NCBI RefSeq assembly: GCF_900091315.1
Contig: NZ_FLSP01000005.1
Coordinates: 62,001-126,000 of the forward strand
Direction of reading: 5' to 3'
Source of the DNA: Streptomyces sp. DI166
GTDB lineage: Bacteria; Actinomycetota; Actinomycetes; Streptomycetales; Streptomycetaceae
DNA: 64,000 nucleotides
The position numbers and the translations under genes were made by a program. Positions within the stretch are counted from its first letter, which is position 1. Each line of letters starts with the position of its first letter. Under the pieces are notes generated by a model that made no database searches, was not told where the DNA came from, and was given only the letters and a program-made list of their open reading frames with translations. Shown here piece by piece: positions 15,465 to 23,675 of the stretch.

Positions 15465-16049
15465 TCAGACCGCCTCTCCCTGCCGGGCGGCCGCGAGGCG
15501 GACCGCGTCCATGATCTTCTCGTAGCCGGTGCAGCGGCACAGGTTGCCCGAGAGGGCCTCGCGGATGTCCGCGTCGCTGGGGTTGGGGTTGCGCTCCAGC
15601 ATCTCGTCGGCGGCGACCAGCAGTCCGGGGGTGCAGAAGCCGCACTGGACGGCGCCGGCGTCGATGAACGCCTGCTGGATCGGGGAGAGTTCGGTGCCCT
15701 CGCCGGTCTGCGAGTCCTGGCCCCTGGCCTGCCAGCGCTGGGCCTCGTCGACCGAGGTGCCGCAGGCGCCGGAGGCGCAGCCGCCGTGCTCGGCGCGCTG
15801 CTTGGCGTAGTCGGCGAGGCCTTCGACGGTGACGACCTCGCGGCCCTCGACCTGTCCGGCGGCGACCAGACAGGCGCACACCGGCACACCGTCCAGGCGG
15901 ACCGTGCAGGAGCCGCACTCGCCCTGCTCGCAGGCGTTCTTCGAGCCGGGCAGACCGAGCCGCTCGCGCAGCACGTACAGCAGGGACTCGCCCTCCCACA
16001 CGTCGTCGGCTTCCTGCGGACGTCCGTTGACAGTGAAGTTGACGCGCAT
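15465..16049 (-). CDS. Xanthine dehydrogenase, [2Fe-2S] subunit with a Cys-containing insertion
   Basis: 194 residues. The plant ferredoxin-type cluster is held by Cys40, Cys45, Cys48 and Cys60. The helical second cluster domain uses Cys136, Cys139, Cys171 and Cys173 (CGFCTPG and CRCTGY). It is longer than the usual 155-170 residues because of an extra segment at about 86-122, rich in Gly, Gln and Glu, which carries two more cysteines (91 and 96). The subunit passes electrons from the molybdenum centre to FAD. Its ATG shares one base with the stop of the FAD subunit gene (TGATG), so the two are coupled. Confidence 0.93.
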   Translation of the reverse strand: MRVNFTVNGRPQEADDVWEGESLLYVLRERLGLPGSKNACEQGECGSCTVRLDGVPVCACLVAAGQVEGREVVTVEGLADYAKQRAEHGGCASGACGTSVDEAQRWQARGQDSQTGEGTELSPIQQAFIDAGAVQCGFCTPGLLVAADEMLERNPNPSDADIREALSGNLCRCTGYEKIMDAVRLAAARQGEAV

Positions 16050-16939
16050 CAGGCGACTCCCTCCGTGCGGGCGGCGGTGCCGCGGTACGACTCCCAGGTC
16101 CAGGTCAGCGTGCGGCGGGCCATGACGCCGACCGCGTGGCGCCGGTAGCTAGCGGTGCCCCGGACGTCGTCGATCGGGTTGCAGGCACCGGAGCACAGCT
16201 CGGCGAACTGCTTGGCGACCGAGGGGGTGATGATCTTGCCGTTGTCCCAGAAGCCGCCCTCCTCCAGCGCGGCGTTCAGGAATTCCTCGGCGGCCTTGGC
16301 CCGAATGGGGGTCGGCGCGGCCGAGCCGATGCCGGTGCGCACGGTCCGCGTCCCGGGGTGCAGGGCGAGGCCGAAGGCGCACACCGCGATGACCATGGCG
16401 TTGCGGGTGCCGACCTTCGAGTACTGCTGAGGGCCGTCGGCCTTGTTGATGTGGACGGCGCGGATCAGCTCGTCGGGCGCGAGCGCGTTGCGCTTCACGC
16501 CGGTGTAGAACTCGTCGATCGGGATACGGCGGCTGCCGCGCACCGACTCGACCTCGACCTCGGCGCCGGCCGCCAGCAGGGCGGGGTGGGCGTCGCCGGC
16601 CGGGGAGGCGGTGCCGAGGTTGCCGCCGACGCCGCCGCGGTTGCGGATCTGCGGGGAGGCGACCGTGTGCGAGGCGAGGGCGAGCCCCGGCAGTTCGGTG
16701 CGCAGGTGCTCCATGATCTGCGTGTACGGAACGGAGGCGCCGAGCCGCACACTCTCCTCGCCGACCTCCCATTCGTAGAGGTCTCCGACACGGTTCAGGT
16801 CGAGGAGGTACTCGGGCCGGCGGTGGTCGAAGTTGATCTCGACCATCACATCGGTGCCACCCGCAATCGGCACAGCGGTGGGGTGCTCGGCCTTCGCGGC
16901 GAGCGCCTCCTCCCAGCTGGCGGGGCGAAGGAAGTCCAT
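16049..16939 (-). CDS. Xanthine dehydrogenase, FAD-binding subunit
   Basis: 296 residues from the ATG at 16939, which has an AAGAGAG ribosome site. It shows the CODH/XDH flavoprotein medium-chain pattern: FLRPASWEEALA at the start, PIAGGTDVM for the first FAD loop (25-32) and RNRGGVGGNLGTASPAGD for the second. The last third matches the CO dehydrogenase flavoprotein C-terminal domain. It takes electrons from the [2Fe-2S] clusters and reduces NAD+. First gene of the minus-strand purine unit, divergent from the PucR-family regulator. Confidence 0.94.
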   Translation of the reverse strand: MDFLRPASWEEALAAKAEHPTAVPIAGGTDVMVEINFDHRRPEYLLDLNRVGDLYEWEVGEESVRLGASVPYTQIMEHLRTELPGLALASHTVASPQIRNRGGVGGNLGTASPAGDAHPALLAAGAEVEVESVRGSRRIPIDEFYTGVKRNALAPDELIRAVHINKADGPQQYSKVGTRNAMVIAVCAFGLALHPGTRTVRTGIGSAAPTPIRAKAAEEFLNAALEEGGFWDNGKIITPSVAKQFAELCSGACNPIDDVRGTASYRRHAVGVMARRTLTWTWESYRGTAARTEGVA

Positions 16940-16970
16940 GACCGGCTCTCTTCTTCGTCTCGTGGGTCGT

Positions 16971-16989
16971 ACAGATTGAGCCAATCCGT
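16971..16989. promoter_or_regulatory. Candidate operator of the xanthine dehydrogenase operon
   Basis: ACAGATTG and CAATCCGT form an inverted repeat (7 of 8 matches) around AGC, 32 nt upstream of the FAD-subunit start. The position, in the divergent region shared with a PucR-type regulator, fits a regulator-binding site. The remainder of 16940-17314 holds the 17042 palindrome and two similar GTAGATT-type stretches (about 17114 and 17282), and no gene that I can support. Confidence 0.45.
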
Positions 16990-17041
16990 GTGCGGCGGGC
17001 GCGGCTCGTTCATGTGCTGTTTACGCGGAGTGAGGTCAGTA

Positions 17042-17053
17042 CACAGCGCTGTG
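17042..17053. promoter_or_regulatory. 12-bp palindrome in the purine divergent region
   Basis: CACAGCGCTGTG is a perfect palindrome, 103 nt upstream of the FAD-subunit start and 262 nt upstream of the PucR-family gene. It is a possible site for the PucR-family protein or another purine-responsive regulator. Confidence 0.35.
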
Positions 17054-17314
17054 CTCCGCGGGGGTCAGTCACGGAAACCATGAAGGAGTTGGCTGGCCAG
17101 GTCGGTCATCTTGTAGATTCGTATGAACGGAGGGCCTCAGTAACCTCCTGGTTTTGCTGTGGAAACGTGCGACGCACACCACGTGACCTGGGACACAGCC
17201 GAAACGCGCCCCTCGGGGCGGCGAGCCCTGCTCACCGGCCCGCCGGACGGGCCGGGGCGTCACCCATACCTGGATCCATCGTAGATTTCGAGACAAGGAA
17301 CGGCGGCGACGAGA

Positions 17315-18988
17315 ATGCGGCTGCGCGCACTGCTGGACACCGACGCGCTGGGCCTGAAGCTGCTCGGCGGCGAGGAGGAGCTGGACCGCACCGTCCGGGG
17401 CGTGATGACCACGGACCTGCGCGACCCCAGCCGCTATCTGGCGGGCGGCGAGCTGGTGCTGACGGGCCTGGCCTGGCGCCGGGACGCCGCGGACTCCGAG
17501 CCGTTCGTACGGATCCTGGCGCAGGCCGGGGTGGCCGCCCTCGCCGCCGGTGAGGCCGAGCTGGGGCCGGTTCCCGAGGATCTGGTGGCGGCCTGCGCCA
17601 AGCACCGGCTGCCGCTGTTCGCGGTGCACGAGTCGGTCGCCTTCGCCACCATCACCGAGCATGTCGTCCGGCAGGTCTCCGGCGAGCGCGCCGGGGACCT
17701 CGCGGCGGTCGTGGACCGGCACCGCCGGATGATGACCTCGGGCCCGGCGGGCGGCGGCCCGGACGTGGTGCTGGACCTGCTGGGCTCGGACCTGGACCTG
17801 CGGGCCTGGGTGCTCTCCCCCACCGGCCGGCTGATCGCGGGGCCGAAGGTGGGCGGCCCGGCACTCGGGGCCGACCTGTGCGCCAAGCTCGCCGCCGAGC
17901 ACCTGGCGGCGGCCCGCACCGGACGGCGCGGCCCGCACCGGGTGACGCTCGGCGCGACGCCGTACTCCCTGTTCCCGATCCGCAGCACCGGGCGCGCCCC
18001 GCAGGCCTCGCGGGACGTGCGCGAGACGGTGCTGTCGGACTGGCTGCTGGCCGTGGAGGCGGACGCCGGGGACTGGCCCGAGGAGCGGCTGGACCTGCTC
18101 CAGGGCGTCACCCAGCTGATCGCGGTGGAGCGGGACCGCCGGGACGCCGCCCGCACGGTGCGGCGCAGACTCGCCCAGGAGGTGCTGGAGCTGGTCCAGA
18201 CGGGCGCGGCGCCCGCCGAGATCGCCGCACGGCTCAGGGTCGCCGCGCCGGTGCTGCTGCCGGGTCTCGGCGCTGCCCCGCACTGGCAGGTCGTGGTGGC
18301 CAGGGTCGAGTGGGAGGGCGGCGAGGTGGAGGGCGGTCCGGTCGCCCAGTCGCTGCTGGAGGAGATCCTCGTCGACCCGCTGACCACCGGCCCGGAGCCC
18401 TCGGACCGGATCGCCGTCGCGCACACCGGGGACGAGGCGATCGCGCTGGTGCCCCTGCCGGCGGTGTCCGCCGAGCACGACGGCTCGGAGGAGGGAATCC
18501 TCGCCGACCTGCTGCTGGAGTCCGTACGGGACCCCCTGTCGGCCGGGCTCGACGACGACGGCCGGGTCACGCTCGGCGTCAGCGCCGCCGTCCACTCCGC
18601 GGAGGGGCTGCGCGGGGCGCTGGAGGAGGCGCGGCACGCCCGCCGGGTCGCCGCCGCCCGCCCCGGACGGGTCTGCGCGGCCGGGCACCAGGAGCTGGCC
18701 TCGCACGTGCTGCTGCTGCCGTTCGTCCCCGACGACGTGCGGCGCGCCTTCACCGCGCGGCTGCTGGACCCGCTGCGCGACTACGACCGGCGCCACCGGG
18801 CGGAGTTGATCCCGACGCTGGAGGCGTTCCTGGACTGCGACGGCTCCTGGACGCGCTGCGCGACCCGGCTGCACCTGCACGTCAACACACTGCGCTACCG
18901 GGTCGGGCGAATCGAGCAGTTGACAAGCCGGGACCTGTCCCGACTTGAGGACAAGCTGGATTTCTTCCTGGCGCTGCGCATGAGTTGA
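17315..18988 (+). CDS. PucR-family transcriptional regulator of purine catabolism
   Basis: 557 residues. The N-terminal PucR domain (about 1-125, RLRALLDTDALGLKLLGGEE) is a ligand-sensing module. The middle resembles the GGDEF-like/CdaR region. The C-terminus carries the PucR helix-turn-helix, with HLHVNTLRYRVGRIEQLTS and final EDKLDFFLALR. In Bacillus, PucR activates purine catabolism genes in response to allantoin-type intermediates. Here it is divergent from the xanthine dehydrogenase genes, so it very probably controls them; whether it activates or represses cannot be told. The start at 17315 has an AAGGA ribosome site, rather far upstream. Confidence 0.9.
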   Translation: MRLRALLDTDALGLKLLGGEEELDRTVRGVMTTDLRDPSRYLAGGELVLTGLAWRRDAADSEPFVRILAQAGVAALAAGEAELGPVPEDLVAACAKHRLPLFAVHESVAFATITEHVVRQVSGERAGDLAAVVDRHRRMMTSGPAGGGPDVVLDLLGSDLDLRAWVLSPTGRLIAGPKVGGPALGADLCAKLAAEHLAAARTGRRGPHRVTLGATPYSLFPIRSTGRAPQASRDVRETVLSDWLLAVEADAGDWPEERLDLLQGVTQLIAVERDRRDAARTVRRRLAQEVLELVQTGAAPAEIAARLRVAAPVLLPGLGAAPHWQVVVARVEWEGGEVEGGPVAQSLLEEILVDPLTTGPEPSDRIAVAHTGDEAIALVPLPAVSAEHDGSEEGILADLLLESVRDPLSAGLDDDGRVTLGVSAAVHSAEGLRGALEEARHARRVAAARPGRVCAAGHQELASHVLLLPFVPDDVRRAFTARLLDPLRDYDRRHRAELIPTLEAFLDCDGSWTRCATRLHLHVNTLRYRVGRIEQLTSRDLSRLEDKLDFFLALRMS

Positions 18989-19054
18989 GGTCGTGGCGGT
19001 CGCCCCGGACCGTCGCGGCGGCGGTCCCGGACCGGGGCCAAGATCCCACGACTT

Positions 19055-19069
19055 TGTGAAATCTTTCAC
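19055..19069. promoter_or_regulatory. Crp-like binding site
   Basis: TGTGA-N6-TCAC (19055-19069) matches the core of the Crp consensus and lies 82 bp before the start of the TPR-protein gene. Streptomyces has a Crp homologue with broadly similar specificity. Assignment is by pattern alone. Confidence 0.4.
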
Positions 19070-19150
19070 CTACCCTCTTGGCCCGCACGGTCCGCAGATG
19101 CTGAAATGCGGCCACCACCAAAGCTCAATGGCGTGCTCGGGGAGGGCAAC

Positions 19151-19942
19151 GTGGCGCATACCGCCATGTCTGGTAACGGAACGACCGCCGGTGACGATCC
19201 ACTCCAGACCGCGGTATGGCGGCTGCGCTCGCGCGGATGCTGGGACGACGCGGCCGCCCTGCTGCGGCCCGACACCCCGGCGGCGGCCCTGCAACGGGCC
19301 GCTCTGCTGGTGGAACGGTGCCTGTACACCGAGCAGGGCTGGCAGGACGCGGAGGACGCGCTGCGTACCGCGGAGGCCACCGCGCACACCGACGAGGAGC
19401 GCGGGGCGGCCGCTTGTGAACGGGGGCAACTTGCCTACGCCTCCACGCTGCACACGGTCCGCGACCGGGCCGACGAGGCGCGGGCGGCGCTGGGCCGGGC
19501 GGCGGCGCTGATCCCTCCGGGGGCGCCGGGACGGGCGCTGCTGGACTACCGGCGGGGCCTGCTGGCGGAGAACGTCGCACGCTCGCCCCAGGCGGCACGC
19601 GCGGCCTACCGCCGCGCACACGCGGCGGCGACGGCGCACGCCGACCCGCTGCTGCTCTCCTTCACCTGGCGGCACCTGGCCGGACTGGCGCTGCGGGAGG
19701 GCGAGTTGGCGGAGGCCCGGCACGGCTTCGCCGAATCCCTGCGGATCCGCGAGGAGTTGGGCTACCTGGTGGGCACGGCTCCGGCGCTGGCCTCGCTGGC
19801 CGACACCGAGCCGGAACCGGAGGCGTCCCGGCTGCGCGAGGAGGCCCGCCGGCTGTTCCGCCTGCTGGGCGGCGTACCGACGTGGCTGGCCCGCCATCTG
19901 TCGACGCCGGGGACACCGACGCCGGGGGCGGCCACGGCCTGA
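19151..19942 (+). CDS. TPR-like helical repeat protein of unknown function
   Basis: 263 residues from a GTG at 19151 preceded by a GGAGGG ribosome site; an upstream ATG at 19106 lacks one. The protein is almost entirely Ala/Leu/Arg/Glu helices in pairs of about 34 residues, consistent with degenerate TPRs (for example AALLRPDTPAAALQRAALLV and LAGLALREGELAEARHGFAE). There is no signal peptide, membrane segment or catalytic motif. Such proteins usually act as protein-binding scaffolds in the cytoplasm. A Crp-like site lies upstream and a hairpin terminator directly follows. Confidence 0.75.
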   Translation: MAHTAMSGNGTTAGDDPLQTAVWRLRSRGCWDDAAALLRPDTPAAALQRAALLVERCLYTEQGWQDAEDALRTAEATAHTDEERGAAACERGQLAYASTLHTVRDRADEARAALGRAAALIPPGAPGRALLDYRRGLLAENVARSPQAARAAYRRAHAAATAHADPLLLSFTWRHLAGLALREGELAEARHGFAESLRIREELGYLVGTAPALASLADTEPEPEASRLREEARRLFRLLGGVPTWLARHLSTPGTPTPGAATA

Positions 19943-19959
19943 GCGGGGCGGGGGCTTCC

Positions 19960-19979
19960 CCGGTGCCGCCCGGCACCGG
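19960..19979. terminator. Hairpin terminator between convergent genes
   Basis: CCGGTGCC and GGCACCGG form a perfect 8-bp stem with a GCCC loop, filling the gap between the TPR gene and the GntR gene. It probably serves both strands. Confidence 0.75.
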
Positions 19980-20771
19980 TCAGGACGCCCCCGCGAAGTG
20001 CTCCCCCACCAGCACCCGCACCGCGTCCAGGTCGCGGGCGGCCAGGGCGTCCAGCAGGGTCGTGTGCTGGGACGCGTCGGCGAGGAGTTCAGCCCGGACC
20101 AGGGCCGGGGGTGTGCCGTAGAGCGGCCACTGGGAGCGGCGGTGCAAGTCCTCGGCCACGTGGACCAGTTGTTCGTTGCCGGAGAGGGAGAGGATCGCGG
20201 CGTGGAAGACGCGGTCGGTCTCGGCGTAGGTCGCGCGGCAGCCGACCGCCGCCGCGCGTACCGTCGCCTCCGCCAGGGGGCGCAGGTCCGCCCAGCGCTC
20301 CGGGGCCACCGTGCGGGCCAGGCGCAGGATGACCGGGGTCTCGATCAGGGACCGCACCTCGGCCAGTTCGGCCAGCTCGCGGGCGCCGCGCTTCACGACC
20401 CGGAAGCCGCGGTTGGGCACGACCTCCACCGCGCCCTCCAGGGCCAGTTGCTGCATCGCCTCCCGGACCGGGGTGGCGGAGACGCCGAAGCGGTCGCCGA
20501 GGGCGGGGGCCGAGTAGACCTGACCCGGGGTCAGCTCGCCGGTCACCAGGGCCGTGCGCAGGGCGTCGAGGATCTGGCCGCGCACCGAGGAGCGCTGCAC
20601 GGCGGCCCGGGGCCGCGGGATGGGGGTCTCGCTGTGGGTGTGCTCGCCGCGTACCCGGTCCGGGGCGTCGGCGGCGTGCCGGTCCGGGACCCGGGCGGCA
20701 TCCCTCGACCGGGGCACTCCGGGGTTCTCGGCGGCCCGCGCCGCGGCGGAGCCCTGCGCAGCCTGATTCAC
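19980..20771 (-). CDS. GntR-family regulator (FadR subfamily, FCD domain)
   Basis: 263 residues from a GTG at 20771 with a GGAGGAGGAG ribosome site. The first 50 residues are a disordered, low-complexity stretch. A GntR winged helix follows (about 60-125, with SAPALGDRFGVSATPVREAMQQLALEGAVE). The C-terminal FCD domain is helical, with RSLIETPVILRLAR, and Asp and His residues able to hold a metal. FadR-type regulators bind small organic acids and usually repress transport or catabolic genes. No neighbouring catabolic gene indicates the ligand; the divergent neighbour is the iron reductase. Confidence 0.88.
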   Translation of the reverse strand: MNQAAQGSAAARAAENPGVPRSRDAARVPDRHAADAPDRVRGEHTHSETPIPRPRAAVQRSSVRGQILDALRTALVTGELTPGQVYSAPALGDRFGVSATPVREAMQQLALEGAVEVVPNRGFRVVKRGARELAELAEVRSLIETPVILRLARTVAPERWADLRPLAEATVRAAAVGCRATYAETDRVFHAAILSLSGNEQLVHVAEDLHRRSQWPLYGTPPALVRAELLADASQHTTLLDALAARDLDAVRVLVGEHFAGAS

Positions 20772-20882
20772 GGGCTCCTCCTCCGGACGTTTCGGTACTT
20801 GGGGTCATTACGGCGGGTTGTTACTCGTCCGTCAAGCACCATAAGCGCACGGGGCGTCAGTTCAAATCCCGGCGATCTTGGG

Positions 20883-20901
20883 TAAGGTAAGGCTTACCTC
20901 A
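20883..20901. promoter_or_regulatory. Iron box (DmdR1/IdeR-type operator)
   Basis: TAAGGTAAGGCTTACCTCA matches the actinobacterial iron-box consensus TTAGGTTAGGCTAACCTAA at most positions, and its AGGTAAG/CTTACCT arms are perfectly symmetrical. It lies 25 bp before the FhuF-like gene, where an iron-loaded DtxR-family repressor would block transcription. Confidence 0.88.
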
Positions 20902-20926
20902 AACGACCTCGACTCGGGAGTCCCGG

Positions 20927-21778
20927 ATGCCTGTGCCCCGTTCGGCCACATCGGACGCGTACTCACGGCTCACCGAGGTCCTCCCGTCACTCGGAGTCAC
21001 CGAGCTGGGCCCCGCGGACCCCATGCCCACCGGCTCCGGCTGGATCCACACCGCCGACCTCGCCGCCGGAGTCGCCCTCGACTCCTTCCTGGCCTGGGAC
21101 GACGCCCAGATACTGCGTGACTACGAGCAGCACGCCCGCCCGGACGTCACCGCCACCTTCGGCCTGCACCGGTACGCCTGGCCCGTCTGCCTGCTGATCA
21201 CCCTCCCCTGGTTCCTGCACCGCCGCGTCCCGCGTCTGCCCGTGACGCATGTCTCCTACAACCGCACGGCCCCCGACTACGCCATGGGTCACCTCGCGGT
21301 CCGCCCCACCGCCGGTTTCGTCTGTCTGCCGGACGACCCCGCCGCCGCCCTGCCGGGCGCCCGGGTGGTCCCCGACGAGGAGGCCCTGCGCGCCGAGGTC
21401 CGCGCGGCCGTGGCCGAACACCTCGAACCCGTGCTCGACGGATTCGGCCCGCGCATGCGCCGCCGCGGCCGCGCCCTGTGGGGCATGGCGACCGACGAGA
21501 TCGTCGAGAGCCTGTGGTACGTCGCCGGCCTGTTCGGCGAGCACGAGCGCGAGCGCGCCACCCGCGAACTGGAACTCCTGCTGCCCGGCTCGACCAAGCC
21601 GTACGCCGGCTCCGCCGCCTTCCGCGTGCTGACCGGCCCGAACGGCGAGTCGCTGCCCACCCGGGACCGGGTGAGCTGCTGCATGTTCTACACCCTGCGC
21701 CCCGAGGACACCTGCGCCGGCTGCCCCCGCACCTGTGCCTCCGACCGCGTCAGCAAGCTTCTGGCGACGGCGAGTTGA
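20927..21778 (+). CDS. FhuF-like ferric-siderophore reductase with C-terminal [2Fe-2S] motif
   Basis: 283 residues. The C-terminus has the FhuF-type motif, with Cys251-Cys252 and Cys263-x-x-Cys266 (SCCMFYTLRPEDTCAGCP). The two adjacent cysteines followed by CxxC hold the unusual [2Fe-2S] cluster of E. coli FhuF, a cytoplasmic reductase that frees iron from hydroxamate siderophores. The rest is the IucA/FhuF reductase-like fold. The start at 20927 has CGGGAG upstream. The iron box in the promoter independently supports a role in iron uptake. No siderophore synthesis or transport gene is adjacent. Confidence 0.9.
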   Translation: MPVPRSATSDAYSRLTEVLPSLGVTELGPADPMPTGSGWIHTADLAAGVALDSFLAWDDAQILRDYEQHARPDVTATFGLHRYAWPVCLLITLPWFLHRRVPRLPVTHVSYNRTAPDYAMGHLAVRPTAGFVCLPDDPAAALPGARVVPDEEALRAEVRAAVAEHLEPVLDGFGPRMRRRGRALWGMATDEIVESLWYVAGLFGEHERERATRELELLLPGSTKPYAGSAAFRVLTGPNGESLPTRDRVSCCMFYTLRPEDTCAGCPRTCASDRVSKLLATAS

Positions 21779-21898
21779 GCCCCCGCGCGCGGTCATGAGC
21801 ACCCCGCGCGCCCCGTAAGATCGAGACCCCTGGACCGCGCGCCCGGTTACGGGGGTTTCACAATTTTCTCACTCGTTGCGGGAACTTTCCGTGGAACC

Positions 21899-21910
21899 AC
21901 CCGTACGGGT
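21899..21910. promoter_or_regulatory. 12-bp palindrome within a probable DUF2637 gene promoter
   Basis: ACCCGTACGGGT is a perfect palindrome lying between TTTCCG (21886-21891) and TAGTCT (21910-21915), so it would sit between -35 and -10 and could be an operator. GGAAC words at 21881 and 21893 also leave an ECF-type promoter possible. The 21779-22084 gap has no gene. Confidence 0.4.
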
Positions 21911-22031
21911 AGTCTTATTCGAACTCAACTCCCGCCCCTCAAGCGGCAGTTCGAGCAGAAAGCCGTCCTGGGTATCCCCCTCGCACTTCCTTGGCGGCCT
22001 CTTGCCCCGAAACCCCCTGAGGGCCGCTGGG

Positions 22032-22069
22032 ATTGGGCCACTATGGCGGGCGTTACGCCCTATCCCAAT
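22032..22069 (+). promoter_or_regulatory. Nested hairpin in the DUF2637 gene leader
   Basis: ATTGGG/CCCAAT (22032-22037 with 22064-22069) encloses GGGCG-TTA-CGCCC (22048-22060), just before the ribosome-binding region. It could affect translation, or be incidental. Confidence 0.35.
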
Positions 22070-22084
22070 GCAAGGGACCCCTAG

Positions 22085-23131
22085 ATGAGACTGACCGACA
22101 TATCGCTGAACTGGCTGCTTCCGGGCGCCGTACTGCTCCTGGGCACGCTGGCGGCGGTGGCGGTGCTCGCGCGCGGAAAGCGCTCCTCGGGGAAGGACAC
22201 GAGTGCCGACGACTCGTGGGAGCGCAGCGAGGAGCGACGCAGGCGCAAGGAGGCCATATACGGCACCGTCTCCTACGTGCTCCTGTTCTGCTGCGCCGCG
22301 GTGGCCGCGGCACTCTCCTTCCACGGCCTGGTCGGCTTCGGCGAGCAGAACCTCGGCCTCACCAACGGCTGGCAGTACCTGGTCCCGTTCGGCCTGGACG
22401 GTGCCGCGATGTTCTGCTCCGTGCTCGCGGTGCGCGAGGCGAGCCACGGCGACGCGGCGCTCGGCTCCCGGATACTCGTGTGGACCTTCGCGTTCGCCGC
22501 GGCCTGGTTCAACTGGGTGCACGCGCCGCGCGGTGTCGGGCACGACGGCGCCCCGCACTTCTTCGCCGGCATGTCCCTGTCGGCGGCGGTGCTCTTCGAC
22601 CGCGCGCTGAAGCAGACCCGCCGGGCCGCCCTGCGCGAGCAGGGCCTGGTGCCCAGGCCGCTGCCGCAGATCCGTATCGTCCGCTGGCTGCGGGCCCCGC
22701 GCGAGACCTACAAGGCATGGTCCCTGATGCTCCTGGAGGGCGTGCGCAGCCTCGACGAGGCCGTCGAGGAGGTCCGCGAGGACAAGGTCAAGAAGGAGGA
22801 GCAGCGCAGGCTGCGCCGGGAGGCGGAGCGCGTGGAGCGCGCCCAGCTGCGGGCCATCAGCCGCGGCCACCGCGGCTTCGTGGGCCGCGGCGGCGGACGG
22901 GAGGTCGAGGTGGAGGTAGCGGTCGAGCGCGGCTCGGACCGGGCCGCCGCGGAGCCTGCCATATCGGCGCCGGAACAGCTGCCCGTCCGTACCCGTCCCT
23001 CGCTTCAGCCCGTGCGCAAAGGGTCTGAGTCCGTGACCGTCGACCTCACCGCGGAGGACGACACAATGGCCCTGCCGCGCCTTGACTCCCTGGAGCGCAA
23101 GCTCAAGGACCTGGAGCAGCAGTTCGGCTGA
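22085..23131 (+). CDS. DUF2637 membrane protein
   Basis: 348 residues. One membrane helix lies at the N-terminus (about 10-30). After a charged loop come three or four more helices (about 60-180, including ALSFHGLVGFGEQNLGLTNG and SRILVWTFAFAAAWFNWVHA), which match DUF2637. The C-terminal half is cytoplasmic and highly charged (KKEEQRRLRREAERVERAQL, probably coiled coil) and ends in a short leucine-rich helix. DUF2637 proteins are common in Streptomyces chromosomes and on conjugative plasmids, where relatives of Spd proteins aid plasmid spread. No other plasmid function is present here. Role unknown. Confidence 0.85.
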   Translation: MRLTDISLNWLLPGAVLLLGTLAAVAVLARGKRSSGKDTSADDSWERSEERRRRKEAIYGTVSYVLLFCCAAVAAALSFHGLVGFGEQNLGLTNGWQYLVPFGLDGAAMFCSVLAVREASHGDAALGSRILVWTFAFAAAWFNWVHAPRGVGHDGAPHFFAGMSLSAAVLFDRALKQTRRAALREQGLVPRPLPQIRIVRWLRAPRETYKAWSLMLLEGVRSLDEAVEEVREDKVKKEEQRRLRREAERVERAQLRAISRGHRGFVGRGGGREVEVEVAVERGSDRAAAEPAISAPEQLPVRTRPSLQPVRKGSESVTVDLTAEDDTMALPRLDSLERKLKDLEQQFG

Positions 23132-23156
23132 AAACCGCTCCTCCGGAACCGGTTGC

Positions 23157-23191
23157 GGGAGGGGCCGGGGCACGTGCCCCGGCCCCCTCCC
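23157..23191. terminator. Hairpin terminator between convergent genes
   Basis: A 17-bp G/C-rich arm from 23157 pairs with its complement up to 23191, with one bulged C, centred on CACGTG. It separates the DUF2637 gene from the convergent ATPase gene. Confidence 0.85.
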
Positions 23192-23195
23192 GTCG

Positions 23196-23675
23196 TTACG
23201 CGGCCTCCGCGTCCAGCTCGAACCACACGGACTTGCCCACCCCGTGCGGCCGTACCCCCCAGGCGTCCGCCAGCGACTCCACCAGCACCAGACCCCTGCC
23301 GTGCGTACCGTCATCGGCGTCCGGTACGCGCAGCCTCGGCCGGCGTGCCACGAAGTCCCGCACCTCCACCCGCAGCGCGCTCGGGCTCACGGTCGCGGTC
23401 AGCACCGCTTCCCGGTCGGTGTGGACGAGCGCGTTGGTGACGAGTTCGCTGGTCAGCAGCTCCGCTATCGCCGAGCGTCCGGGCCTGCCCCAGTCGTGCA
23501 GCAGCTCCCTGAGCTCCTTGCGGGCCTCGGGCACCGCACTGAGGTCGGCGCGCCCGAGTCTGCGCCTGAGCCCGCAGGTCGCCGCCGGTCGCCCGGCTCC
23601 GTCCGCCCGTTCCTCCGTGTCCGCCGAGAAGGCCCCGATCGCGCTGGGACCGCCCCCTCGTGCCTGCCTCTTCAT
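23196..23675 (-). CDS. Anti-sigma-like ATP-binding protein (RsbW-type HATPase)
   Basis: 159 residues. The N-box ELLTSELVTNALVH and G-box GTHGRGLVLVESLADAWGV define a GHKL ATPase of the RsbW/SpoIIAB type, which is very numerous in Streptomyces. Such proteins bind and sometimes phosphorylate anti-sigma antagonists, or hold sigma factors inactive. About 45 disordered residues precede the domain. The ATG at 23675 has only a weak ribosome site. No sigma factor or antagonist is adjacent, so its partner is unknown. Confidence 0.87.
   Translation of the reverse strand: MKRQARGGGPSAIGAFSADTEERADGAGRPAATCGLRRRLGRADLSAVPEARKELRELLHDWGRPGRSAIAELLTSELVTNALVHTDREAVLTATVSPSALRVEVRDFVARRPRLRVPDADDGTHGRGLVLVESLADAWGVRPHGVGKSVWFELDAEAA

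Noticed and set aside
17080-17553. Small ORF starting MKELAGQ in the purine divergent region
   Set aside because: It runs into the PucR-family gene in another frame and loses coding character; AAGGAG lies after, not before, its ATG.
22085-23131. Integrated conjugative plasmid suggested by the DUF2637 protein
   Set aside because: No integrase, tra, rep or att-site repeats were seen around it; chromosomal DUF2637 genes are common.
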